This document shows positions 10,208 to 17,797 of a DNA stretch of 64,000 bases, one piece after another. A program made the translations under genes and the position numbers. Each line of letters begins with the position of its first letter. The stretch's first letter is position 1. The notes below the pieces were generated by a model. The model saw nothing but the letters and a program-made list of their open reading frames with translations. It did not search any database and was not told the DNA's origin. The DNA is from Amycolatopsis lexingtonensis (GTDB taxonomy: Bacteria; Actinomycetota; Actinomycetes; Mycobacteriales; Pseudonocardiaceae): positions 9,274,501 to 9,338,500 of the forward strand of contig NZ_JADBEG010000001.1 in assembly GCF_014873755.1 (NCBI RefSeq), in the 5' to 3' direction.

Positions 10208-10706
10208 TCAGCCAAGTCCGCGTCGACCGCACCCCCTCCAGCGCCTGCAGCCGCTCCAGCACGACATCCCGCAACGTCTGGTTGTCCGGCGTCCGCACCA
10301 GCAGCAGGATGTCGAAGTCCCCACCCACCAGCGCCACATGGTCGACGTACGGGATCTCATGCAGGTCCGTAGCCATCGTCCGCCAAGACGTCTGCTCGAC
10401 CGTCACCATGATGTACGCCGACGTCCCCAGCCCCGCGCGCCGCGGATCGATGCGGGCGCCGAAGCCCGTGATCACGCCCTCCGCCATCAGGCGCTCCAAC
10501 CGCGCGTAAGCGTTCGTGCGCGAAATGTGCAGGCGCTCGGCCAGGGCGCGCACCGCCAGGCGGCCGTCCGCGGACAGCTCCGCCAGCATCGCGCGGTCGA
10601 CCTCGTCCAGGGCCGGGACCGTTCGTCCTGTCGGCCCGCCGAGAGCCGACGTCGAAAAAGACGTTTGGTCCGCCGAGGCCCCCGTTGAAGACTGTTTGTC
10701 GCTCAT
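10173..10706 (-). CDS. bkdR: Lrp/AsnC family regulator of the bkd operon (BkdR-like)
   Basis: The 177-residue protein has an Asn/Ser/Thr-rich N-terminal extension of about 30 residues. A Lrp-type helix-turn-helix follows (LDEVDRAMLAELSADGRL, ERLHISRTNAYARLERL) and then the RAM effector-binding domain ending in VRSTRTWLIFEE. It is divergent from bkdABC with 74 bp between start codons. That arrangement is known for BkdR, which responds to branched-chain amino acids or their keto acids in other bacteria and controls the dehydrogenase. ATG 10706 has no clear ribosome-binding site; a start nearer VPALDEVDR is possible. Its 3' end overlaps the start-less DUF2199 frame. Confidence 0.85.
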   Translation of the reverse strand: MSDKQSSTGASADQTSFSTSALGGPTGRTVPALDEVDRAMLAELSADGRLAVRALAERLHISRTNAYARLERLMAEGVITGFGARIDPRRAGLGTSAYIMVTVEQTSWRTMATDLHEIPYVDHVALVGGDFDILLLVRTPDNQTLRDVVLERLQALEGVRSTRTWLIFEELPGSVLG

Positions 10707-10780
10707 TTCGCCGAACCCTTGAACACAACACCGCCGAGAACCACCATTTCAGCATCATATGTCTGCGAGAGGTGGTGCCC

Positions 10781-11845
10781 GTGGAAAGCCTGCTGCCGTC
10801 CGCGTCGCCGGTGCGGTTCGTCGCCGAGGACGGGACGCCCGTCGACCGGCACCACGGGTATGCCGAGCCGGCCGGGGAGCGGCTGAAGGAGGCCTACCGG
10901 CTGATGGTCCTGGGCCGCCGGTTCGACGTCCAGGCGACCGCGCTCACCAAGCAGGGCCGGCTCGCCGTCTATCCCTCCAGCGCCGGCCAGGAGGCCTGCC
11001 AGGTCGCCGCCGCGCTGACGCTGCAGGACAACGACTGGCTCTTCCCCACCTACCGGGACTCCGTCGCCCTCATCGCGCGCGGCCTCAAGCCCGGCGAAGT
11101 CCTGACGCTGCTTCGCGGCGACGCGCACTGCGGGTACGATCCGGCCGAGACGCGCGTGGCGCCGCAGTGCACGCCGCTCGCGACGCAGACCCTGCACGCC
11201 GCCGGGCTCGCGCACGCCATGCAGCGCCGGGGTGAGGACGCCGTCGCGCTCGCGCTCATCGGGGACGGCGCCACCAGCGAGGGCGACTTCCACGAGGCGC
11301 TCAACTTCGCCGCCGTCTTCAAGGCGCCCGCGGTGTTCTTCGTGCAGAACAACCGCTACGCCATCTCCGTCCCCTTCGAGAAGCAGAGCGCCGCGGAAGC
11401 GCTCGCGTACAAGGGCGTCGGCTACGGCATGCGCGCGGAGCAGGTCGACGGCAACGACGCCGTCGCGGTCCTCGCCGTCCTCGACGACGCCGTGAAGCAC
11501 GCGCGCGAGGGCAAGGGCCCGGTGCTCGTCGAGGCGCACACCTACCGCATCGACGCCCACACCAACGCCGACGACGCCACCCGCTACCGCGAAGCCGAAG
11601 AGGTCGCGAAGTGGCGTGAAGCGGACCCGCTCAAGCGGCTCGAGGCCTACCTCGGAGACGCGCTGAGCGAGCACGAAATCGAGCTTTGCCACGCCGAAGC
11701 CGAGGAGTTCGCCCAGACCGTCCGCGACACCCTCAACGCCGAGCCCGAGCTGGACCCGATGTCCCTGTTCGACCACGTCTACGCCGAGCCGACCCGCCAG
11801 CTGGAAGCCCAGCGGGCCGCTCTCAAAGCCGAGTTGGAGGCCTGA
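10781..11845 (+). CDS. bkdA: Branched-chain 2-oxoacid dehydrogenase E1 alpha subunit
   Basis: The 354-residue E1 alpha chain carries the thiamine diphosphate motif GDGATSEGDFHEALNFAAVF, ending in QNNRYAISVP, and the early RRFDVQATALTKQGR and YPSSAGQEA signatures. With BkdB it decarboxylates keto acids from valine, leucine and isoleucine, supplying branched acyl-CoA starters for iso/anteiso fatty acids. GTG 10781 is chosen because GAGAGG lies 8 bases upstream; GTG 10772 and 10775 are too close to it. The stop overlaps the bkdB start by one base (TGATG), so the genes form an operon. Pyruvate dehydrogenase E1 alpha is the alternative, less likely given BkdR and the gene order. Confidence 0.9.
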   Translation: MESLLPSASPVRFVAEDGTPVDRHHGYAEPAGERLKEAYRLMVLGRRFDVQATALTKQGRLAVYPSSAGQEACQVAAALTLQDNDWLFPTYRDSVALIARGLKPGEVLTLLRGDAHCGYDPAETRVAPQCTPLATQTLHAAGLAHAMQRRGEDAVALALIGDGATSEGDFHEALNFAAVFKAPAVFFVQNNRYAISVPFEKQSAAEALAYKGVGYGMRAEQVDGNDAVAVLAVLDDAVKHAREGKGPVLVEAHTYRIDAHTNADDATRYREAEEVAKWREADPLKRLEAYLGDALSEHEIELCHAEAEEFAQTVRDTLNAEPELDPMSLFDHVYAEPTRQLEAQRAALKAELEA

Positions 11846-12849
11846 TGACGACCACGATGGCGCAGGCGCTCAACGCCGCCCTGCGTGACGCGCTCAAGGA
11901 CGACGACCGCGTGCTGGTCTTCGGCGAGGACGTCGGCGCGCTCGGCGGGGTCTTCCGGGTCACCGACGGGATCACCGCCGACTTCGGCGAGAGCCGCTGC
12001 TTCGACACGCCGCTGGCCGAATCCGGCATCGTCGGGTTCGCCGTCGGGATGGCCATGGGCGGCTTCCGCCCGGTCGTCGAGATGCAGTTCGACGCCTTCG
12101 CCTACCCCGCGTTCGAGCAGATCACCTCGCACGTGGCGAAGCTGCGCAACCGCACCCGCGGCGCGCTCTCGCTGCCGATGGTCATCCGCATCCCCTACGC
12201 CGGCGGCATCGGCGGCATCGGCGGCGTCGAGCACCACTGCGACTCCAGCGAGGCCTACTACACGCACACGCCGGGCCTGCGCGTCGTCACGCCGGGCACC
12301 GCGCAGGACGCCTACGACCTGCTCCGCGACGCCATCGAGTCGCCGGACCCGGTCGTCTTCCTCGAACCCAAGGCGCGCTACTGGTCCGGCGAAGAGGTCA
12401 CCTTCACCCGCACCGGCCCGGCGATGGACAAAGCCGTGGTGCGCAAGGCCGGCAAGGACGTCACGCTCATCGCGTACGGCCCGATGGTCGCCACGGCCAT
12501 GGAGACCGCCGAAGCCGCGAAGGACGAGGGCTGGGACGTCGAGGTCGTGGACCTGCGTTCGTTGAGCCCGTTCGACGACGGGACCGTGACGGCGTCCGTG
12601 CGCCGCACCGGCCGCGCGGTCGTCGTGCACGAGGCCGCGGGCTTCGGCGGCTACGGCGCCGAGGTCGTCGCGCGCGTCACCGAGCAGTGCTTCCACCAGC
12701 TGCACGCGCCCGTGCTGCGGGTGACCGGGCTCGACATCCCGTACCCGGCGCCGAAGCTGGAGCGGCACACGCTGCCCGACGTCGACCGGATCCTCGACAC
12801 CATCGCGCGCCTGCAGTGGCACGACACCCCGGTGGTGGCCGGTGCCTGA
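11845..12849 (+). CDS. bkdB: Branched-chain 2-oxoacid dehydrogenase E1 beta subunit
   Basis: A 334-residue transketolase-like subunit beginning MTTTMAQALNAALRDAL, with VLVFGEDVGALGGVFRVT near the N-terminus and the central GMAMGGFRPVVEMQFDAF and GGIGGIGGVEHHCDS stretches expected for E1 beta. GGAGG lies 8 bases before the ATG. The start shares one base with the bkdA stop and the end overlaps the bkdC start by 8 bases. This tight coupling is usual for the E1 alpha/E1 beta/E2 order. It forms the active site together with BkdA at the dimer interface. Confidence 0.92.
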   Translation: MTTTMAQALNAALRDALKDDDRVLVFGEDVGALGGVFRVTDGITADFGESRCFDTPLAESGIVGFAVGMAMGGFRPVVEMQFDAFAYPAFEQITSHVAKLRNRTRGALSLPMVIRIPYAGGIGGIGGVEHHCDSSEAYYTHTPGLRVVTPGTAQDAYDLLRDAIESPDPVVFLEPKARYWSGEEVTFTRTGPAMDKAVVRKAGKDVTLIAYGPMVATAMETAEAAKDEGWDVEVVDLRSLSPFDDGTVTASVRRTGRAVVVHEAAGFGGYGAEVVARVTEQCFHQLHAPVLRVTGLDIPYPAPKLERHTLPDVDRILDTIARLQWHDTPVVAGA

Positions 12850-14023
12850 CTTCCTGCTGCCCGACCTCGGCGAAGGCCTGACCGAGGCGGCGATCCTGAA
12901 CTGGCACGTGAACGTCGGCGACACGGTCAAGGTCGACCAGATCGTCGTCGAGGTCGAGACGGCGAAGGCCGCGGTCGAGGTGCCGGTGCCGTTCGCCGGC
13001 GTGGTGTCCGCGCTGCACGGCGAGCCAGGGCAGCTGCTGCCGGTCGGCGCGCCGCTGCTGAGCGTCGGCGGGTTCGCCGAACCCGGCGTGACGACGTCGG
13101 CCGGCAGCGGCAACGTCCTCATCGGCTACGGCACCGCGCCGGCGAGCCGCCGCAAGCGCGTGCGCCGTCCCGAAGCGCCCACGCCGAAGGCCAAGGCGCC
13201 CGGCGTGATCTCGCCGTTCGTCCGGAAGCTGGCTTCGGACAACGGGATCGACCTCGCGAAGGTGACCGCCACCGGCGCGGACGGGATCATCCGCCGCGCC
13301 GACGTCGAGGCGATGCTGAAGAAGCCCGTCGCGACGGGGAAAGGCAAGCGGATCCCGCTGACCGGCGTGCGCAAGGCCGTCGCCGACAAGCTGACGACGT
13401 CCCGGCGCGAGATCCCCGAGGCCACGGTCTGGGTGGACGTCGACGCGACCGGGCTGGTCGCCGCCCGCGCGGCCCTCAACGCCAAGTCCGACCGGCCGGT
13501 GAGCCTGCTCGGGCTGATCGCGCGGTTCGCCGTCGCGGGGCTGAAGAAGTACCCGGAGCTGAACTCGCGCGTCGAAGGCGACGAGATCGTGCTGCTCGAC
13601 GAGATCCACCTCGGGTTCGCCGCGCAGACCGACCGCGGGCTGGTCGTGCCGGTGGTGCGGGACGCCGGGGCGCTGTCGACCCGGGACCTCTCGGCGGCGA
13701 TCGGCGACCGCGCCCGCACCGCGCGGGACGGCAAGCTGGCGCCCGCGGACCTGACCGGCGGCACGTTCACCGTCAACAACTACGGCGTCTTCGGCGTCGA
13801 CGGCTCGGCCGCGATCATCAACCACCCCGAGGCGGCGATCCTCGGCATCGGCCGGATCATCGACCGGCCGTGGGTCGTCGACGGCGCGCTGGCGGCCCGG
13901 AAGGTCTGCGAGCTGACGCTGGCGTTCGACCACCGCGTCTGCGACGGCGGCACGGCCGGCGGGTTCCTGCGGTTCGTCGCCGACTGCGTGGAGTCACCCG
14001 TCACCGCGCTCGGTGATTTGTAG
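12842..14023 (+). CDS. bkdC: Branched-chain 2-oxoacid dehydrogenase E2, dihydrolipoyl acyltransferase
   Basis: The 393-residue E2 has one lipoyl domain with the attachment lysine at Lys42 (VETAKAAVEV) and an Arg/Lys/Pro-rich linker. A peripheral subunit-binding domain follows around residues 121-158 (ISPFVRKLASDNGIDL, GIIRRADV), then the acyltransferase domain ending in the active-site motif DHRVCDGG. It passes the acyl group from E1 to CoA. Translation starts at a GTG inside the end of bkdB. No E3 dihydrolipoamide dehydrogenase is encoded nearby, so a shared E3 from elsewhere must complete the complex. Confidence 0.92.
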   Translation: MPDFLLPDLGEGLTEAAILNWHVNVGDTVKVDQIVVEVETAKAAVEVPVPFAGVVSALHGEPGQLLPVGAPLLSVGGFAEPGVTTSAGSGNVLIGYGTAPASRRKRVRRPEAPTPKAKAPGVISPFVRKLASDNGIDLAKVTATGADGIIRRADVEAMLKKPVATGKGKRIPLTGVRKAVADKLTTSRREIPEATVWVDVDATGLVAARAALNAKSDRPVSLLGLIARFAVAGLKKYPELNSRVEGDEIVLLDEIHLGFAAQTDRGLVVPVVRDAGALSTRDLSAAIGDRARTARDGKLAPADLTGGTFTVNNYGVFGVDGSAAIINHPEAAILGIGRIIDRPWVVDGALAARKVCELTLAFDHRVCDGGTAGGFLRFVADCVESPVTALGDL

Positions 14024-14026
14024 ACG

Positions 14027-14047
14027 CACCGGCGGAGTTGGCCGGTG
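14027..14047 (+). terminator. Hairpin terminator of the bkd operon
   Basis: CACCGGC (14027-14033) and GCCGGTG (14041-14047) form a perfect 7-bp stem with a 7-base loop, starting 3 bases after the bkdC stop. Confidence 0.6.
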
Positions 14048-14064
14048 GTGACGGCCGCGGCACT

Positions 14065-14079
14065 TAAAGTGTTCGCGTG
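14065..14079 (+). promoter_or_regulatory. Leaderless-type promoter of the membrane/coiled-coil pair
   Basis: TAAAGT at 14065-14070 lies 6 bases before the GTG at 14077 and no Shine-Dalgarno is present. This is the -10 placement expected when the message starts at the start codon. Confidence 0.5.
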
Positions 14080-14625
14080 ACGACTCCAGCGCAGCACGAC
14101 CGCGACCTCGCGGAAGGGCGCGTGGCCCGGCTCAAGCAGGACCTGCGCGCCGGGCTGGCGACCCCGCCCGGCGACGTCGAGGCGATGGACGGGCTCGTCG
14201 CGAACGCGCACCGGCTGCTCGACGCCGAGCTGGCGTTCGACGAGGCCAAGCACCGGCTCGCCAACGCCCAGCTCGAGGCCCGGCACGCGGCGACGCAGCG
14301 CGCGGTCGTGTGGTTCGCGGCCGCGCCGGTGCTGGTGCCGCTGGTCGCCGCCGCGCTCGTGCTGTTCGAGGTGCTCTCGCCGGTGTGGCTGCTCGCGCTC
14401 GTCCCGCTGTTCGCCGCGGGCCTGTGGATCGGCTTCGCGCCGGTCCGCCGGGTCGGCGACGTCATCCGCGAGCGCACGCGCGCGGCGTGGGCGGGCAGCG
14501 TGACGGCCGGGCTGCTGATGGCGGCGCTGATCCCGTGGCCGCCGGCGGCGGTCTGCACGATCCTGACGGCGCTCGGGGTCGCGGCCACGGCCGGGCTGCT
14601 GTGGCGGGAAAGCCGGATCCCGTGA
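14077..14625 (+). CDS. Membrane protein with N-terminal coiled coil
   Basis: I do not recognise a family for this 182-residue protein. The first 75 residues are charged and helical (heptad-like LLDAELAFDEAKHRLANAQLEAR) and probably a coiled coil. Two strongly hydrophobic segments follow around residues 76-115 (AVVWFAAAPVLVPLVAAALV, then LLALVPLFAAGLWIGF). After a short charged loop (RRVGDVIRERTR) one or two more hydrophobic segments run to the C-terminus. Its stop overlaps the start of the next gene by four bases (GTGA), so the two are translationally coupled and probably act together. The GTG start has no ribosome-binding site but a well-placed TAAAGT box. Confidence 0.7.
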   Translation: MTTPAQHDRDLAEGRVARLKQDLRAGLATPPGDVEAMDGLVANAHRLLDAELAFDEAKHRLANAQLEARHAATQRAVVWFAAAPVLVPLVAAALVLFEVLSPVWLLALVPLFAAGLWIGFAPVRRVGDVIRERTRAAWAGSVTAGLLMAALIPWPPAAVCTILTALGVAATAGLLWRESRIP

Positions 14626-15608
14626 GCCACGGCTACGCGACCTACGGCGACGACCCCGGGTTCGAGCAGGAGTATGTCGAGCCGGTCGACACCACGCGGC
14701 GCGACCTAGACGAGCTGTTCGCGGCGGTCGACGGGCTGCGCGCGGCGGTCCAGGAGACCGACGACCGCTTGCGCGAAGACGTCGCCGACCTCAGCGAGCG
14801 GCTCGAAAGCGGCGGCGCGACCCGGCAGGAGGACCGGATCGACCTGCTCGGCCGCCGCCTGGAGCGGCTGCAGCAGCAGGTCCACGCCCTGGAACGCGCG
14901 GTCCGCGTGGCCGACGGCGTCCCGCGCGTCGACCTCGACGACGTCGGCGCGGAGACGCGCGCGCTCGCGGCCGAAGCGGCGCGGTGGGACGACCTGCACA
15001 AGGAACTCGTCACGAAGGAGCAGCGCGCGCGGTACTCCGACGAAATCGCGCGTGTTGCCTCGGTGCAGGCGGCGTTGTCCCGGTGCGACGCCGACTTGCT
15101 CGACGTCATCGGCGTCCTGGCGGCCACCGACCGCGGCTCCCGCGGCCGCGGCGACGCGGAGTCCCGCCTGCGCGCGCTGACGACCCGCCGCCGCACGCTG
15201 CTGGACGAGGAGATCCCGGCCGCGGAGCAGGCGGCGGAACAGGCCCGGCTGGCCCTGCGCGAGGCGGACGCGGTCGAGGCGCGGGTGGTGCCGCAGCTGG
15301 AGCGCGCCGAACGGGCGTGGCACGACCTGCAGGTTCGGCTCCGCACGCGCATCACCGACGCGCTGGGCTCGAACGCGCTGCTCCCGACCTGGTTCGGCCA
15401 CGCACTGGGCGTCGCCCCGCCGACCGGCACGACGGGCGACACCTGGCTCCGCACGGCGGCTTCGGTGCTGGCGTACCGGGTGACGTTCAAGATCACGGAC
15501 CCGGCGCTGCCGCTGGGGCCGCCGGCTTCGGAGGGCGTGGACACGACCGAGCGGCGGTGGACGTGGCGTGCCCGCCTGGAATCCGACCTGGACGACCTCG
15601 CGCTGTAG
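14622..15608 (+). CDS. Coiled-coil protein of unknown function
   Basis: The 328-residue soluble protein is mostly long helices with heptad patterns (residues about 25-100 and 190-240, with many Arg, Glu, Ala and Leu). The C-terminal part from about residue 245 is different and conserved-looking. Segments such as LLPTWFGHALGVAPP, WLRTAASVLAYRVTF and ITDPALPLGP resemble the tail found in some actinobacterial AAA and relaxase-like proteins; this comparison is from memory and tentative. It is coupled to the membrane protein upstream by a GTGA overlap. A coiled-coil partner recruited to the membrane is the simplest picture. Confidence 0.68.
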   Translation: MSHGYATYGDDPGFEQEYVEPVDTTRRDLDELFAAVDGLRAAVQETDDRLREDVADLSERLESGGATRQEDRIDLLGRRLERLQQQVHALERAVRVADGVPRVDLDDVGAETRALAAEAARWDDLHKELVTKEQRARYSDEIARVASVQAALSRCDADLLDVIGVLAATDRGSRGRGDAESRLRALTTRRRTLLDEEIPAAEQAAEQARLALREADAVEARVVPQLERAERAWHDLQVRLRTRITDALGSNALLPTWFGHALGVAPPTGTTGDTWLRTAASVLAYRVTFKITDPALPLGPPASEGVDTTERRWTWRARLESDLDDLAL

Positions 15609-15625
15609 CACCGGTGGCGGCGGAG

Positions 15626-16126
15626 TCAGGTACGCAGGGCGGTCTCCAGTCGCCGGTGCAGTTCGCCGAGGCGGGTGCGGCCGGGGTTGCCCGGCGGGAA
15701 GCGGCGGAGGAGATCGGCCACCTCCGGCGGGGCTTGCGAAAGGGCCCAGCGGATCTCCGCCTCGGCATCGCCGCCCGCCAGCTCGCGCGCCGACGCGGCC
15801 TGCTGGGCCGGGCCGACGATGTGCTTCACCTGGTGCGGTGACTCCAGCGGGTGCAGGTAAGCGGCCCCGGCCGCGCCCACCGCCGCCCGCGCGGCCGCCG
15901 ATGCCACGGGGTCGGTGGTCTCGCCCGCGGCCGCTAGGGCGGCCCAAGCCGTCGTGCGCAACGCCTTCGTCCGCGGATCACCGCCCGCGAACGCCTCCGC
16001 CGCGGCGATCGCCGAGCGCGGACGCGGATCGCCGGGCACCCGGGCTTCGTACAGCGGCAAGACCCGCGCGGCGCAGGCCGCCGCCCAGCCCGTCAGCGCG
16101 CGGAGTTCGGGAAGGGTCAGCTCCAT
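15626..16126 (-). CDS. Immunity-like helical protein (Imm5-like)
   Basis: A 166-residue, alanine-rich, all-helical protein. Its start (LPELRALTGWAAACAARVLPLYEARVP) and the following PRPRSAIAAAEAFAGGDPRTKALR resemble a family annotated as putative immunity proteins in polymorphic toxin loci. No toxin gene is adjacent: it lies after the ferredoxin reductase gene on the same strand, 38 bp away, and is convergent with the coiled-coil gene. TACGCT lies 8 bases before ATG 16126, so it may have its own leaderless promoter. The family call is moderate and an immunity role is unproven. Confidence 0.6.
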   Translation of the reverse strand: MELTLPELRALTGWAAACAARVLPLYEARVPGDPRPRSAIAAAEAFAGGDPRTKALRTTAWAALAAAGETTDPVASAAARAAVGAAGAAYLHPLESPHQVKHIVGPAQQAASARELAGGDAEAEIRWALSQAPPEVADLLRRFPPGNPGRTRLGELHRRLETALRT

Positions 16127-16164
16127 GTGGCTGAAGCGTATCCTTGAAACCTCGGTTGAGACTT

Positions 16165-17298
16165 TCAGACGGTCGCGGGCCGCCGGAGGGACTGGCGGCG
16201 CAGGCGGTTGAACAGCTTCGCGTTGTTCAGCGCGAACACCCCCACCGTCTCCCCGTCCCGCTGCCACACCGCCACGAACGACGAGGACGACGGGTCGCCG
16301 TCGACGAAAGAAACCGTGTCGTCCGGGCGCGGGTGCCCGGCCAGCTGCAGCGTCCCCGAATACTGGTCCGACCAGACGTAACCGCTCGGTTCGTACGTCC
16401 GCGAAGTCCGCCCGGCCAGCAGGTTGGCCACCGCGACCGGGGCCTGCTCCGACGCGTTCGTCCAGTGCTCGTGCCGCCGGCCCCCGTAGCGGGCCACGTC
16501 GCCCACCGCCACCACCTGGGGCAGTGCCGTGACCAGTCCCGCGTCCGTGTGGACGCCGTTGCCGACCTGCACTCCGGAGCCCGCCAGCCACTCCGTCGCC
16601 GGGGTCATGCCGACGCCGGTGACGACCACGTCGGCCGGGACGAGGGAGCCGTCGGCCAGCTCGACGCCGGCCGGGGACAGGCCCGAAACCCGGACGCCGC
16701 AGCGCAGGTCCGTGCCGTGGTCGAGGTGCAGCCGGGCGCAGACCTCGGCCAGCGACGGGCCCAGCACCGGGGCCAGCGGCGCGGCCAACGCCTCCAGGAC
16801 GACCACGTCGAGGCCCAGCGAGCGGCACGTCGAGGCCACCTCGGCCCCGATGAACCCCGCGCCGACGATCGCCACCCGCACCCCGGGCACCAGGGCCGCG
16901 CGCAGGGCGACGGCGTCGTCGAGGGTCCGCAGCACGAAAGCGCCCTCGAAGCCCGGCAGCGTGCGCGCCCGGCCGCCGGTGGCGATGACGACGCCGTCCG
17001 CGTGCACCGAGCCGCCGTCCGACAACAGCACTCGACGCGAAGCCGGCTCCAGCGCCGTCGCGCGGACGCCGAGCCGGAAGTCCAGGGCCAGCGAGGCGAG
17101 GTCGCCGGCGTCGAGCAGCTCCAGGGACGCGGCGGACGCCGTCCCGGCGAGGAAGCCCTTGGACAGCGGCGGCCGGTCGTAGGGCAGGTGGGGCTCCTCG
17201 CCGATCAGCACGATCCCGCCGTCGTAGCCCTGCGCGCGCAGCTCCTGCGCGGCGCGGACCCCGGCCAGCGAGGCCCCGACGACGGCGACCCGCTTCAC
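16165..17298 (-). CDS. FAD-dependent ferredoxin reductase
   Basis: The 377-residue flavoprotein has two Rossmann motifs: VVGASLAGVRAAQELR at the N-terminus (FAD) and VAIVGAGFIGAEVA near residue 145 (NADH). It also has the PYDRPPLSKGFL and VVAVGDVARYGG signatures of Rieske/putidaredoxin-reductase type enzymes. It passes electrons from NAD(P)H to a ferredoxin. GTG 17298 is preceded by GGAAG and overlaps the Rieske ferredoxin stop (GTGA), so the two are coupled and form an electron-transfer pair. The nearest oxygenase needing such a chain is the GbcA-like protein at 23432, so service to betaine demethylation is a reasonable inference; a cytochrome P450 elsewhere is the alternative. Confidence 0.88.
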   Translation of the reverse strand: MKRVAVVGASLAGVRAAQELRAQGYDGGIVLIGEEPHLPYDRPPLSKGFLAGTASAASLELLDAGDLASLALDFRLGVRATALEPASRRVLLSDGGSVHADGVVIATGGRARTLPGFEGAFVLRTLDDAVALRAALVPGVRVAIVGAGFIGAEVASTCRSLGLDVVVLEALAAPLAPVLGPSLAEVCARLHLDHGTDLRCGVRVSGLSPAGVELADGSLVPADVVVTGVGMTPATEWLAGSGVQVGNGVHTDAGLVTALPQVVAVGDVARYGGRRHEHWTNASEQAPVAVANLLAGRTSRTYEPSGYVWSDQYSGTLQLAGHPRPDDTVSFVDGDPSSSSFVAVWQRDGETVGVFALNNAKLFNRLRRQSLRRPATV

Positions 17299-17615
17299 GC
17301 GGCGTCTTCCTTCGCCGCGTCGCGGACGTAGACCACACCTTCGTCGACCACGACGGCGTACGTGCGCACGGGCTCCTTCGCCGGCAGGCACGTCGGCACA
17401 CCCGTGCGCAGGTCGAACAGCGCCGCGTGCAGCGGGCACTCGACGAAGCAGCCTTCGAGCCAGCCGTCGGCGAGGGAGGCGTCCTGGTGGGTGCACGTGT
17501 CGTCGATGGCGTACAGCTCCCCGTCGTCGGTGTGGAACACCGCGATGGCGGGAGTCCCGGGGATCCGGACGGACTCACCGGGGGGCAGCTCGTCCACCGT
17601 GCACGCGCGAATCAT
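17295..17615 (-). CDS. Rieske-type [2Fe-2S] ferredoxin
   Basis: This 106-residue protein has the complete Rieske cluster ligands: Cys41 and His43 in TCTHQD, and Cys60 and His63 in ECPLHAA. Spacing and length match ferredoxin components of multi-component Rieske oxygenases. ATG 17615 is chosen because GGAGG lies 5 bases upstream; the in-frame ATG at 17639 would add eight residues without such a site. It is co-translated with the ferredoxin reductase that follows and separated from betA by a hairpin and two palindromes. It would carry electrons from the reductase to an oxygenase. Confidence 0.88.
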   Translation of the reverse strand: MIRACTVDELPPGESVRIPGTPAIAVFHTDDGELYAIDDTCTHQDASLADGWLEGCFVECPLHAALFDLRTGVPTCLPAKEPVRTYAVVVDEGVVYVRDAAKEDAA

Positions 17616-17631
17616 GACGCCTCCGTAAAAG

Positions 17632-17665
17632 TTGCGCATGGGGGAACATCAACTGTGATACGCAA
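17632..17665. promoter_or_regulatory. Inverted repeat upstream of the Rieske ferredoxin gene
   Basis: TTGCGCAT (17632-17639) and ATACGCAA (17658-17665) form an 8-bp inverted repeat with one mismatch and an 18-bp spacer, just upstream of the ribosome-binding site. Candidate operator; the binding protein is not known. Confidence 0.45.
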
Positions 17666-17720
17666 CAAAGTCTGAGTCTCGCGAAGGGCGTCGTCAAGGG
17701 GGTACGCCCCGGTAGTTTTC

Positions 17721-17733
17721 GTTACCGGGTAAC
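17721..17733. promoter_or_regulatory. Palindrome GTTACCGGGTAAC upstream of the ferredoxin gene
   Basis: Perfect 6+1+6 palindrome about 110 bp upstream of the ferredoxin start and 65 bp after the betA stop. It is compact enough to be an operator; the regulator is unknown. Confidence 0.45.
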
Positions 17734-17753
17734 GGGTATTCCGGGCATGCCGA

Positions 17754-17784
17754 ACGCCCGTACCGGGGATGGCGGTACGGGCGT
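17754..17784 (-). terminator. Terminator of the betA transcript
   Basis: A perfect 11-bp stem (17754-17764 with 17774-17784) around a 9-base loop lies 14 bp beyond the betA stop, separating betA from the downstream ferredoxin/reductase operon. Confidence 0.7.
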
Positions 17785-17797
17785 CCGTGCGTCCGGG

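Noticed and set aside
9820..10215. Minus-strand frame starting at 10215
   Set aside because: Ser/Thr/Pro/Arg-rich translation (VSTTKNSPSPTAHR) is the off-frame reading of the DUF2199 sequence.
9725..10372. Plus-strand frame across the DUF2199 region
   Set aside because: The minus-strand frame encodes a recognisable DUF2199 protein; the plus frame is its shadow despite having a start codon.
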